DNA of 8,294 bases from Opitutus sp. GAS368. GTDB lineage: Bacteria > Verrucomicrobiota > Verrucomicrobiia > Opitutales > Opitutaceae. Below the pieces are notes generated by a model. The model saw nothing but the letters and a program-made list of their open reading frames with translations, had not been told where the DNA came from and did no database searches. Below are positions 1 to 6,077 of this stretch, piece after piece. The stretch is from positions 1-8,294 of the forward strand of contig CAMAXB010000132.1 in NCBI GenBank assembly GCA_945862035.1, given 5' to 3'. Every line of letters begins with the position of its first letter. The first letter of the stretch is position 1. Made by a program: the position numbers and the translations under genes.

Positions 1-296
1 ACCTTGTCGGTGCGGCCCTGGATCACGTGGGGGATCTTGAGCTCGCTGGCCCGGACGGTGGTGGCGCCCGAGGCGCGTCCACTGATCCATGCCACAATGA
101 TTCCGGCCTGGCGGAGGCGCACCAGCCCCATACCGTCGAGAATCGAAAAGACCTTGGTCTCCGTGCCGTCGGACGAGATGTGAATGGTCCCGTCGGTGAG
201 GATCCCGTCGACGTCCATCGCAAACAGGCGCACGGCCGCCCAGGAGGCGGGCGGAATTTTCGAATTTTGATTTTCGAATTTCGATTGGTCGGACAT
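1..296 (-). CDS. kdsC: KdsC-type HAD phosphatase (3-deoxy-D-manno-octulosonate 8-phosphate phosphatase), 3' part missing
   Basis: This family of HAD phosphatases removes phosphate from Kdo-8-phosphate in the cytoplasm, a step in making the Kdo of lipopolysaccharide. Only 98 residues are visible before the gene leaves the window; full-length members have roughly 160-180. HAD motif I reads MDVDGILTDG, with nucleophile Asp28 and acid/base Asp30. The segment after it (DGTETKVFSILDGMGL) is the family's substrate-loop region, ISGR (residues 71-74) is motif II, and GRTDK near the cut matches the family's G-x-x-DK. The ATG at 296 is chosen because the first beta strand (VRLFAMDVDG) needs residues before the internal ATG at 218. 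No Shine-Dalgarno sequence precedes it. Residues about 5-15 (SKFENQNSKIP) are encoded by one arm of an AT-rich inverted repeat and look like an added tail. The gene lies 58 nt downstream of the E1 gene. Family assignment is strong; KdsC versus a related sugar-phosphate phosphatase is less certain. Confidence 0.85.
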   Translation of the reverse strand, partial: MSDQSKFENQNSKIPPASWAAVRLFAMDVDGILTDGTIHISSDGTETKVFSILDGMGLVRLRQAGIIVAWISGRASGATTVRASELKIPHVIQGRTDK

Positions 297-351
297 GGAG
301 ATGAGCGGCGGTTGGATGGAATCGAAAATCGAAAATCCAAATTCAAAAATC
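254..351. repeat. AT-rich inverted repeat with ATCGAAA units
   Basis: The left arm (254-286) and right arm (320-351) are reverse complements with about 28 of 32 matching positions, separated by a 33-nt loop. The right arm is made of short tandem units: ATCGAAA at 321-327 and 328-334, then degenerate copies. The element is much richer in A+T than its surroundings. It begins just after the E1 stop codon (minus direction) and its distal arm lies inside the KdsC-like coding region. A transcript of either strand could fold into a long hairpin, so it may terminate or attenuate E1 transcription, but this is inferred. Confidence 0.75.
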
Positions 352-354
352 ACC

Positions 355-2397
355 TCACCCGATCCACGCCGCGATCGACTCGATCAGCTTGGCCCTGGTC
401 GGGCGAAAGGCCTGCTCGAGCTCGGGGGCGAAGGGTACCGGCAGGTCGAGGGAGCCGATGCGCAGGGGCGGGGCCTCGAGCGAGAAGAAATGTTCCTCGG
501 TCAGGCGGGCAACCAACTCGGCACCGAAGCCATGGGTGCGCCGGCCCTCGTGCAGGACGATCAGGCGGTGCGTGCGGTCCAGTGAGGCCTTGATGACGTC
601 GAGGCGCAGGGGCGACAGGGCGCGGAGGTCATAGAGGTCGAACCCGTGACCGTATTCGGACTCGAAGTATATCGCGGCTTCCTCCGCGAGCTGGACCATG
701 TCGCCGTACGTGACAAAGGTCGCGTAATCACCCGCCCGGACGTGGCGGGGCTGCCAGATCTCGCGGTACGCGGGATCCCACGTGACGCGATGCTTGCCGC
801 GGCGGTAGAGCGCCTTGTGCTCGAAGAGCAGGACGGGATTGTCGTCCTCATAGGCCGCCAGCAGCGCATTGAACGCATCCTGCGGGGTCGAAGGGTAAAG
901 CGCCTTGAGTCCGGGCATGGCCAAGAGGAAGGAGTCGAGCTCCTGCGAGTGAAAGGAGCCGAAAGTGAGGCCGCCTCCGGTCGGTAGGCGAAACACGATC
1001 GGGACCTTGGCGCCGGAGCGGAAGAAGTACGTCGCGGCGTTGAGGGTGATCTGGGTCGCCGCCTCCGTGACAAAGTCGGCGAACTGAAACTCCTCGATGG
1101 CGCGATGGCCGTTCAACGAAAGGCCGATGGCGTAGCCGGTGCAGGCGCTCTCCGCGAGCGGAGTGTTAAACACGCGGGTGCGGCCGAAATCGGCGAGCAG
1201 GCCTTCGCTCACCTTGAAGGCGCCGCCGTAGACGCCGATGTCCTGACCGAGGAGGACCGACTCGGGCCGTTCACTGAGAATCTTGCGCAAAGCGAGGTTG
1301 AGGGCCTGCGCCATCGTCATAGTCTCGGGTCGGGATGCGCCGGTCGCCGGCTTCCACGGCAGGGCGGGCGCCTCCGGTGCGAAGACCCCCGCCTGAAGAT
1401 TGGCAGGATCCGGCCGTGGCACCGCGAGGGAGACCTGCACGCAGGCTTCGACGAAGGCGGTCAGTTCCGCCTCAATCTTCTCGACTGCGGCGGTCTGGCC
1501 ACCGGCCAAAAGCCGGGCGCGTAGTCTGGGCAGAGGATCGGCGGCAAAGAATTTTTCGCTTTCGCCGGGCTTGAGGTAGTCGCAGGTGTCGTAGGCGGCG
1601 TGGCCGCGCAGACGCAGGACTTTCGCCTCGAGCAGCACGGGGCGCGAGGTCGCCCGGACCCGATCGATCACGGAGGATAGGGCGAGCGTGGCCGCCTCGA
1701 TGTCAGCGGTGCAGTCAATTGAGACCCCTTCCATCCCGTAACCGGCGGCTCGACGCCAAAGTTCGGTGCCCGGGGCGAACTGCTCGGTCGTCGGGGTGGA
1801 ATAGGCGTAGCCATTGTTCTCGATGACGAAGACGACGGGCAGGGAGAGCAGGGAGGCCAGATTGAGCGTTTCGTGAATGTCACCGGTGCTGGAGCCGCCG
1901 TCGCCAAAGAAGGCGAAGCCGACGGCCGGCCGGCCCAGGCGCCGCTGCGAATCGGTCATCCCGGCGACATTCGAGAGCATCGCGCCGAGATGACTGATCA
2001 TCGGCAGCGACCGGTTGGCGGGGTCGCCGTGGTGGATGTTCCCTTCACGCGCGAGCGTCGGACTCTCCACGTTGGCGAAGTACTGGTTTAGGTGTTCGCA
2101 GAGGTGCCCGCTCCAGAGCAGGTGTCCGCCCAATCCACGGTGCGAAAACGAGATCACGTCGATCGCCTTGTCGGCGAGGAGCGTGAGTGGGACGATCAGC
2201 CCCTCATTGCCCTGGCCGCCGGTGACTGTGCCCTTGATCAGTCCCTGGCGGAAGAGATCGAGGATGCGGTTGTCGGCGCTGCGCGCGAGCTGCATCCAGG
2301 CATAGATGCGCAGGAGGGCGTCGCCGGAACTCTGCTCCAGGTCGGTGCGGCGAAGGTCGCGCGGGGCGAGGATTTCAGGGAGGGAGGGGAAGGCCAT
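355..2397 (-). CDS. Fused 2-oxoacid dehydrogenase E1 (alpha and beta subunits in one chain), thiamine diphosphate-dependent
   Basis: This is the decarboxylating E1 component of a pyruvate or branched-chain 2-oxoacid dehydrogenase complex, with both subunits in one 680-residue protein. The alpha half (about 1-325) contains SHRGLGGH, the thiamine diphosphate/Mg motif FGDGGSSTGD (about 163-172) with its distal ENNGYAY (about 193-199), and RLRGHAAYD. A linker rich in Pro and Ala (about 326-358) leads to the beta half, with GQDIGVYGG (about 384-392), TPLAESACTGYAIGLSLNG, PTGGG followed by HSQE, PGLKALYPSTPQDA and LYRRGK. Separate subunits are usually about 330-370 and 325 residues, so the length fits a complete fusion. 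The ATG at 2397 is preferred over an in-frame TTG at 2403 because AGGA sits 7 nt before it. No E2 or E3 gene lies in the window. Substrate cannot be fixed from sequence alone; the branched-chain type is my first guess, pyruvate second. Confidence 0.9.
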   Translation of the reverse strand: MAFPSLPEILAPRDLRRTDLEQSSGDALLRIYAWMQLARSADNRILDLFRQGLIKGTVTGGQGNEGLIVPLTLLADKAIDVISFSHRGLGGHLLWSGHLCEHLNQYFANVESPTLAREGNIHHGDPANRSLPMISHLGAMLSNVAGMTDSQRRLGRPAVGFAFFGDGGSSTGDIHETLNLASLLSLPVVFVIENNGYAYSTPTTEQFAPGTELWRRAAGYGMEGVSIDCTADIEAATLALSSVIDRVRATSRPVLLEAKVLRLRGHAAYDTCDYLKPGESEKFFAADPLPRLRARLLAGGQTAAVEKIEAELTAFVEACVQVSLAVPRPDPANLQAGVFAPEAPALPWKPATGASRPETMTMAQALNLALRKILSERPESVLLGQDIGVYGGAFKVSEGLLADFGRTRVFNTPLAESACTGYAIGLSLNGHRAIEEFQFADFVTEAATQITLNAATYFFRSGAKVPIVFRLPTGGGLTFGSFHSQELDSFLLAMPGLKALYPSTPQDAFNALLAAYEDDNPVLLFEHKALYRRGKHRVTWDPAYREIWQPRHVRAGDYATFVTYGDMVQLAEEAAIYFESEYGHGFDLYDLRALSPLRLDVIKASLDRTHRLIVLHEGRRTHGFGAELVARLTEEHFFSLEAPPLRIGSLDLPVPFAPELEQAFRPTRAKLIESIAAWIG

Positions 2398-2496
2398 GTC
2401 CAAGTCCTGACGTTGGGGTCGGGGGGAGGCGCGGGCAAGCGATAGATTCGCCCACCAAAAAGTCGCTCGACGGAGTCCAGGTTGAATCGATCGATT
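2398..2496 (-). other. E1 leader region
   Basis: This is the part of the 244-nt gap between the UPF0173 gene and E1 that lies next to the E1 start. It contains the E1 ribosome-binding site (AGGA on the minus strand, plus-strand 2405-2408). I see no convincing sigma-70 promoter. The stretch is GC-rich and otherwise featureless. Confidence 0.4.
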
Positions 2497-2618
2497 GCCC
2501 GCGAATCGCGCGAATCAGCTCGAATCAGGACACCGGGATGGAAGCCAGCGCTCCCACGGGCCCGAACAGGTTGGGCTCGGAGTCCTCTGATTCGTGCAGA
2601 TTCGCGTGGTTCGCGGGC
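2497..2618. repeat. Inverted repeat with GCGAATC units
   Basis: The left arm (2497-2530) and right arm (2583-2618) are reverse complements at about 30 of 34 positions, around a 52-nt centre. In the left arm the unit CGAATC recurs at 2502, 2511 and 2521, a spacing of 9 then 10 nt. In the right arm GATTCG-type units recur at 2589, 2599 and 2608, spaced 10 then 9. The element fills the gap between the UPF0173 stop (2642) and the E1 leader. A small hairpin, GTTCC (2619-2623) with GGAAC (2629-2633), lies between it and that stop. Folded RNA could separate the two transcription units, which is inferred. Confidence 0.75.
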
Positions 2619-2641
2619 GTTCCCGTTCGGAACCCCTTAAT

Positions 2642-3322
2642 CTACAGGGTCAGGCTGGCGCCGGGTTTGAGGACCTCGACCTTGTGCCCGCGTTTCGCGG
2701 CTGCGCTGGCAAAGGCGGCGGCGTCCTGCGCAATCGGTGGCCAGGTATTGAAGTGCATCGGCACCGCGACCTTCGGTTTGAGGAAATCGAGGGCATCGAG
2801 AGCGTCTTCGGGGCCCATGGTGTAATTGTCCCCGATGGGCAGCATGGCCACGTCCAGCCCGGCGCGACCGATCAGCTGCATGTCCATGAACAAGGCGGTG
2901 TCGCCGGCATGATAAACTCTTTTGCCCTCGGCCTCGATGAAGATGCCGCAGGGCGAACCCAAGAAGACGGGGTTGAGGCCTGCGTTCAGACTCGAACTGT
3001 GATGGGCGATGGTGAGTTTCACCCGACCGAAGGGAAAGCTGAAGCCCCCGCCGGGATTCAGGCCATGCGACCTGGCGCCCTTGGCGCCGAAGTACTCGGC
3101 AATCTCGTAGTTGGCGATGACAGTTGCGTCATTGGCCTTGGCGATTTCGAGCACGTCGCAGGTGTGGTCCTCGTGGCCGTGCGTGACCAGCACGTGGTCC
3201 GCGCGGACGTCCTTGGCGGCGATCGATGCTTCCGGGTTGCCGGTGAGAAATGGGTCGATGATCATCCGGTGCGAACCGATTTCGAGCAGGAAGCAGGAGT
3301 GTCCGTAGAAGGTGATTTTCAT
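2642..3322 (-). CDS. UPF0173-family metal-dependent hydrolase (metallo-beta-lactamase fold)
   Basis: This 226-residue protein belongs to the small, single-domain metallo-beta-lactamase-fold hydrolases of the UPF0173/YtkL type, whose natural substrate is generally not known. The start MKITFYGHSCFLLE is typical of the family. Metal-binding features are THGHEDH (47-53), AHHSSS (106-111), HAGDT (Asp141) and PMHFNT (His190), so all expected His/Asp ligands are present. The length matches the family. There is no signal peptide, so it should be cytoplasmic. Its ATG overlaps the TGA of the upstream aldo/keto reductase as ATGA, and no Shine-Dalgarno sequence is visible, which points to translational coupling. 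The TAG stop is followed by a gap filled with repeats. Family is confident; reaction is unknown. Confidence 0.92.
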   Translation of the reverse strand: MKITFYGHSCFLLEIGSHRMIIDPFLTGNPEASIAAKDVRADHVLVTHGHEDHTCDVLEIAKANDATVIANYEIAEYFGAKGARSHGLNPGGGFSFPFGRVKLTIAHHSSSLNAGLNPVFLGSPCGIFIEAEGKRVYHAGDTALFMDMQLIGRAGLDVAMLPIGDNYTMGPEDALDALDFLKPKVAVPMHFNTWPPIAQDAAAFASAAAKRGHKVEVLKPGASLTL

Positions 3323-4305
3323 GCGGCGACGGGTTTGGTGATGGAATCGATGCGACGGAGAAGGTCCGGCGTGAGGCGCGGAACGATTTCGAGCGCGCCA
3401 AAATTTTCGGTGAGCTGCTCCGGCCGGGTGGCGCCCAGAATGACGGTACTCACGTGCGGGTTACGGGCGCACCAAGCGAGAGCGAGGCGGGGCAGGGTGG
3501 TGTCGAGTTCCTTGGCGATTGCGGCCAATTCATTGATGGCCGCGAAGCGCTTGGGCGCGTCGGCGCCGAGGACCATGCCCTTGAGCCACTCCATGCCGGG
3601 CAGATCGAGGCGGGAGTCCTGGGGGATCCCCGCGTTGTATTTGCCGGTGAGCAGACCGCTGGCGAGGGGGGACCAGATCGTCGTGCCCAAGCCACGGGAC
3701 TTGCAGAGCGGGGCGAGGTTTTGCTCTACCCGCGAGCGATGGAACAGGTTGTACTGGGGCTGCTCCATTTGTGGCGCATGAAGACCGAGGCGGTCACAGA
3801 CCTCATAGGCCGCCTTGATCTGGTCGGCGTTCCACTCGCTCGTGCCCCAGTAGAGCACCTTGCCCTGCACAATCAGGTCGTGCATCGCGCGGCAGGTTTC
3901 CTCGACGGGCGTCTCTGCATCGGGCCGGTGGCAGAAGAAAAGATCGAGATAGTCGAGCTGCAGGCGACGCAGTGCGTCATGGCAGGCCTCGTACAGATGC
4001 TTGCGCGAGAGTCCGGTCTGGTTGGGCTTATCGTCCTCCCAGCCGAAGTAGGCCTTGCTCGAGACGAGGTAGCTGCTACGGCGCCAGCCGCTGCGCTTGA
4101 GGATGTCGCCCATCACGATCTCGGCCCGGCCATCGGCGTAGACTTCCGCGTTGTCGAAGAAGTTTACACCGGCGTCATACGCGGTGTGCATCAGCTTCTC
4201 CGCGACCAGGTCGCCGATTTGTTTTCCGAAAGTCACCCAAGCGCCGAATGAGAGGGCGCTGACTTTTAGTCCGGACCGGCCGAGCTGGCGGTATTCCATG
4301 GTCAT
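3319..4305 (-). CDS. Aldo/keto reductase, Kv-beta-like (AKR) family
   Basis: This 328-residue NAD(P)H-dependent oxidoreductase has the aldo/keto reductase TIM barrel. The N-terminus MEYRQLGRSGLKVSALSFG is characteristic of the group that includes bacterial homologues of the potassium-channel beta subunit. The catalytic tetrad is complete: Asp51 and Tyr56 in FFDNAEVY, Lys84 in VSSKAYF and His126 in FFCHRPD. QPQYNLFHR, WSPLASGLLTGKY and the late STVILGATRPEQLTENFGA form the cofactor-binding side. Two close ATGs exist (4305 and 4299); neither has a clear Shine-Dalgarno sequence, and the first is annotated. The frame stays open to 4620 but that extension is antisense-like low-complexity sequence overlapping the esterase. 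The stop overlaps the start of the UPF0173 gene by 4 nt, so the two are probably one operon. Substrate is not predictable; an aldehyde or ketone is expected. Confidence 0.93.
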   Translation of the reverse strand: MTMEYRQLGRSGLKVSALSFGAWVTFGKQIGDLVAEKLMHTAYDAGVNFFDNAEVYADGRAEIVMGDILKRSGWRRSSYLVSSKAYFGWEDDKPNQTGLSRKHLYEACHDALRRLQLDYLDLFFCHRPDAETPVEETCRAMHDLIVQGKVLYWGTSEWNADQIKAAYEVCDRLGLHAPQMEQPQYNLFHRSRVEQNLAPLCKSRGLGTTIWSPLASGLLTGKYNAGIPQDSRLDLPGMEWLKGMVLGADAPKRFAAINELAAIAKELDTTLPRLALAWCARNPHVSTVILGATRPEQLTENFGALEIVPRLTPDLLRRIDSITKPVAA

Positions 4306-4321
4306 GGGTCGAGGATGGGCA

Positions 4322-4361
4322 GCCCGCGGGCAAAGTCCAATGACGACTGAACTTTGCGGGC
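4322..4361. other. Hairpin between the esterase and aldo/keto reductase genes
   Basis: GCAAAGT (4330-4336) pairs perfectly with ACTTTGC (4351-4357) around a 14-nt loop, and outer GCCC/GGGC bases (4322-4325, 4358-4361) can extend the stem with a bulge. It sits in the 67-nt gap after the esterase stop and before the reductase start. There is no run of T, so it is not a classical intrinsic terminator; it could be a processing or attenuation structure. Confidence 0.35.
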
Positions 4362-4372
4362 CTTGACTGATG

Positions 4373-4987
4373 CTACCGGGCGAGAAACGCGGTAGCGGCC
4401 GCCAGATCTCCCGAGGCGAGACCGTGGCCCGCGGGCGCGAGATGCCGGGTGGTGGCGGCGTTCCCGGCCTCGAGCAATCCCGCCAGCCGGGCCGGGTGGT
4501 CGAGGGGCACGATCGGATCCTCCTGGCCATTGGCGAGCAGCACGCGCCGGCCGGTGAGCGAACCCGCGGCGGCGGGTTGGTCGAGCACGACCATCGCGCG
4601 GAGCAGGATGGCGTCTCCAAGCGACTCCGGACGCAGCAGGAGCAGCGAGGCCGCGATATTGGCGCCGTTGGAGAATCCGACCGCGGTCAGGCGGCGAGGA
4701 TCGAATCCGTACTGCTGGCCGGCCGCGGCCAGGAATTCCGCGAGGCTGTGCGTGCGCTTGCGCACGTCGTCGAGATCAAACACGCCCTCGGCAAAGCGGC
4801 GAAAGAATCGCGGCGAACCGTGTTCAAGCACGTCACCGCGCGGACTGAGCACGGCAGAGCCCGGCGACAGCCTCCGCGCGAGCGGAATCAGGTCGTACTC
4901 GTCGCCGCCCGTGCCGTGGAGGAGGAGCAGCGGAGGAGCGGAGGGATCGGTGCCGGGTTCGTAGACGTGGTGGTAGGCGAGGGACAT
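4373..4987 (-). CDS. Alpha/beta-hydrolase, carboxylesterase/phospholipase family (predicted esterase)
   Basis: This 204-residue cytoplasmic esterase has the Abhydrolase_2 pattern seen in bacterial carboxylesterases and MhqD-like hydrolases. The oxyanion-hole segment is LLLLHGTGGDE (20-30), the nucleophile elbow is GFSNGA with Ser106, the acid is Asp157 in NGQEDPIVP, and His188 lies in PAGHGL. The Ser-Asp-His triad is therefore complete and the length is normal. I place the start at the ATG at 4987 (MSLAYHHVYEPG) because the open frame upstream to 5095 is encoded by a GATGGGAC repeat and reads as low-complexity GPI-rich peptide. No Shine-Dalgarno sequence is seen; the bases just upstream on the coding strand are pyrimidine-rich (CCTCCTCC). 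A perfect 20-bp hairpin ends 16 nt before the start and could hinder translation. It lies 67 nt upstream of the aldo/keto reductase and could be co-transcribed with it. Confidence 0.88.
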   Translation of the reverse strand: MSLAYHHVYEPGTDPSAPPLLLLHGTGGDEYDLIPLARRLSPGSAVLSPRGDVLEHGSPRFFRRFAEGVFDLDDVRKRTHSLAEFLAAAGQQYGFDPRRLTAVGFSNGANIAASLLLLRPESLGDAILLRAMVVLDQPAAAGSLTGRRVLLANGQEDPIVPLDHPARLAGLLEAGNAATTRHLAPAGHGLASGDLAAATAFLAR

Positions 4988-5002
4988 GGAGGAGGATGGT
5001 TT

Positions 5003-5050
5003 GATGGGACTGATGGGACCGATGGGACGGATCGGTCCCATCAGTCCCAT
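5003..5050. repeat. Perfect 20-bp hairpin with tandem GATGGGAC units
   Basis: Bases 5004-5023 are the exact reverse complement of 5031-5050, with a 7-nt loop (GGGACGG). The left side contains three direct 9-nt units GATGGGACN at 5003-5011, 5012-5020 and 5021-5029. This is the strongest stem in the window. It lies immediately upstream of the esterase start on the minus strand, so it would be in that gene's 5' leader if transcription begins further right. Confidence 0.9.
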
Positions 5051-5255
5051 TTTCCAGTTAGCCTTCGTCGTTGAGCCTGGGCAGGGCGGCTTCAATCGCG
5101 GCGTGCTGTGCTTCGTCCTGGGGAGGCGTTGGCCTCAGCTGGCGTGACGGAAGCGGGGGTTTCCCTGATGCTTCAAACGTGCAGCGATAATTGCTTCGCG
5201 GTCAAAGGAGCTAGCCCTGGAAATCACAAACCATTGGATTAAAGGGGATCGTCAT
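5051..5255. other. Gap between rpiB and the esterase, with possible remnant of a minus-strand gene
   Basis: No complete gene is seen in this part of the 358-nt gap between rpiB and the esterase. On the minus strand two short frames in succession look protein-like. The first (5135-5227, could begin at GTG 5227) gives FDREAIIAARLKHQGNPRFR and stops at 5135. A second frame closes at TAA 5058-5060 with the ending DEAQHAAIEAALPRLNDEG. One frameshift near 5135 would join them. This could be a decayed small gene or chance open reading in GC-rich DNA. I do not recognise either peptide. Confidence 0.25.
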
Positions 5256-5332
5256 AGCGGGGGTCGCTGACTCCGCTGCTTGGGACGTCCGCAACCGCCG
5301 TTTTCAGACCGGGGTCAGCGACCCCGGCTACA
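5256..5332. repeat. Double-palindrome repeat, copy A (GGGGTC-N3-GACCCC)
   Basis: The right half is a perfect palindrome, CCGGGGTC-AGC-GACCCCGG (5309-5327). The left half (5256-5277) is an imperfect version, AGCGGGGGTC-GCT-GACTCCGCT. About 30 nt separate the halves. It lies just downstream of the rpiB stop (5346). Bases 5307-5332 match the reverse complement of 6524-6549 at 25 of 26 positions, which makes this one of two copies in the window, in opposite orientations. It resembles REP/BIME-type intergenic repeats in architecture and could act as a transcript end. Confidence 0.85.
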
Positions 5333-5345
5333 GTCCGGGCCGCGC

Positions 5346-5786
5346 TCAGACCGCGTCGATCTTTTGGATGCGGGGGAGGTGGCGGCCGCCTTCGAACTCG
5401 GTGGCGAGCCAGACCTGCACGATCTTGAGGGCCTCCTGCTCGGAGACGGTGCGCTGGCCGAGTGAGAGGACATTGCCGTCGTTGTGTGACCGGTTCCAGA
5501 TTGCGATCTGCTCATTCCAACAGAGCCCGCAGCGCACGCCGCGGACGCGGTTGGCCACGATCGCCTCGCCGTTGCCGGAGCCCCCGAGCACAATGCCTCG
5601 CTCGAACTCTCCGCGGGCGACCGCTTCCGCGACCGGGCGGATAAAATCGGGATAGTCGCAAGACGCCTCCGAGTAAGTGCCCAGGTCGCGGACCGTGTGG
5701 CCTGCGGCGAGCAGCATTTCCGTGATCTTCGCCTTGTAGGCAAAACCGGCGTGGTCGGATCCGATGGCGATCGTGAAGGTCTTCAT
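5346..5786 (-). CDS. rpiB: Ribose-5-phosphate isomerase B
   Basis: RpiB interconverts ribose 5-phosphate and ribulose 5-phosphate in the pentose phosphate pathway, in the cytoplasm. The 146-residue length is normal for the RpiB/LacAB family. IGSDHAGFAYK (8-18) carries the Asp11-His12 active-site pair; GIVLGGSGNGEAIVANRVRG (64-83) is the phosphate-binding loop; WNRSHNDGNVLSLG (97-110) supplies His101 and the Asn/Asp that follow. In the loop Glu74 occupies the place where Escherichia coli RpiB has its catalytic Cys, the arrangement I recall for mycobacterial RpiB (GSGNGE). The ATG at 5786 begins the first strand directly (MKTFTIAIGSDHAG). No strong Shine-Dalgarno sequence precedes it. Other members of the fold act on galactose 6-phosphate or allose 6-phosphate, so the isomerase activity is firm but the exact sugar is not. 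Confidence 0.92.
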   Translation of the reverse strand: MKTFTIAIGSDHAGFAYKAKITEMLLAAGHTVRDLGTYSEASCDYPDFIRPVAEAVARGEFERGIVLGGSGNGEAIVANRVRGVRCGLCWNEQIAIWNRSHNDGNVLSLGQRTVSEQEALKIVQVWLATEFEGGRHLPRIQKIDAV

Positions 5787-5808
5787 GAAGCGATGTAGAC
5801 TGGATTAC

Positions 5809-5838
5809 GGCATATTCCGAAGCGGAAGGGAAAATCAA
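5809..5838 (-). promoter_or_regulatory. Possible rpiB promoter
   Basis: On the minus strand TTGATT (5833-5838) is followed after 18 nt by TATGCC (5809-5814), about 22 nt before the rpiB ATG. Both hexamers are only partial matches to the sigma-70 consensus, so this is a weak candidate. Confidence 0.25.
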
Positions 5839-5858
5839 AACGGAGGCAGGCCGTCCCT

Positions 5859-5872
5859 CGGACTTCAGTCCG
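5859..5872. repeat. Short palindrome CGGACT-TC-AGTCCG
   Basis: A perfect 6-bp stem with a 2-nt spacer lies just left of the CACAGAT element, in the divergent gap between rpiB and the first lipoprotein gene. It may be a protein-binding site or part of the neighbouring repeat. Confidence 0.4.
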
Positions 5873-5876
5873 CTTT

Positions 5877-5986
5877 AACCACAGATGACCACAAATATTC
5901 GGAGATTTTGGCAGCGGCATTGAGCCATGGGCCGCCGACTGAATCTGATTTCGGCGATCTGTGTGAATCTGTGTTCATCTGTGGTT
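5877..5986. repeat. 110-bp extended hairpin element with CACAGAT units spaced 10 nt
   Basis: The outer arms 5877-5896 and 5967-5986 are reverse complements at 18 of 20 positions. ATCTGTG recurs at 5957, 5967 and 5977, exactly 10 nt apart, and the left arm has CACAGAT at 5880 and CACAAAT at 5890. Inner segments also pair: GATTTTGG with the GATTTCGG region through G-U pairs, and GCGGC (5914-5918) with GCCGC (5931-5935), leaving a 12-nt loop. The whole element could fold as one long hairpin. It fills most of the 291-nt divergent gap between rpiB and the first lipoprotein gene, so promoters of both must lie around or inside it. I recall similar CACAGATGAACACAGAT-type sequences as dispersed repeats in Verrucomicrobiota and other bacteria, but cannot verify this here. 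Confidence 0.85.
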
Positions 5987-6077
5987 GAGAGGTAGATCTG
6001 GATGGAGGTCCCCTGCTCATGTGCCGACGGGATTGAGTTCATTTGAACCCTCAGCGCAGTCACGGGTCATCAGGGGG

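Noticed and set aside
254..351. CRISPR-like array
   Set aside because: Units are 7-10 nt with no spacers, and the arms are inverted rather than direct repeats. No cas gene is present.
2594..3781. Long plus-strand open frame (395 codons) across the UPF0173 gene and part of the reductase
   Set aside because: It is antisense to two genes with complete catalytic motifs, spans their junction, and has no recognisable motif or low-cost start. Long antisense frames are expected at this GC content.
3454..4251. Plus-strand open frame of 265 codons opposite the aldo/keto reductase
   Set aside because: It mirrors the reductase codons, and the reductase has its full catalytic tetrad.
4306..4620. Upstream extension of the aldo/keto reductase frame
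   Set aside because: The translated sequence is Pro/Ser/Arg-rich and lies in another frame of the esterase gene; the family N-terminus begins at MEYRQLG.
4988..5095. Upstream extension of the esterase frame
   Set aside because: It is encoded largely by the GATGGGAC hairpin and gives a low-complexity GPI-rich peptide; the hydrolase fold begins after MSLAYHH.
5877..5986. Structured RNA gene, tRNA or riboswitch
   Set aside because: It is a single long hairpin without a multi-branched junction, conserved loop or cloverleaf, and it matches the architecture of the other repeats in the window.
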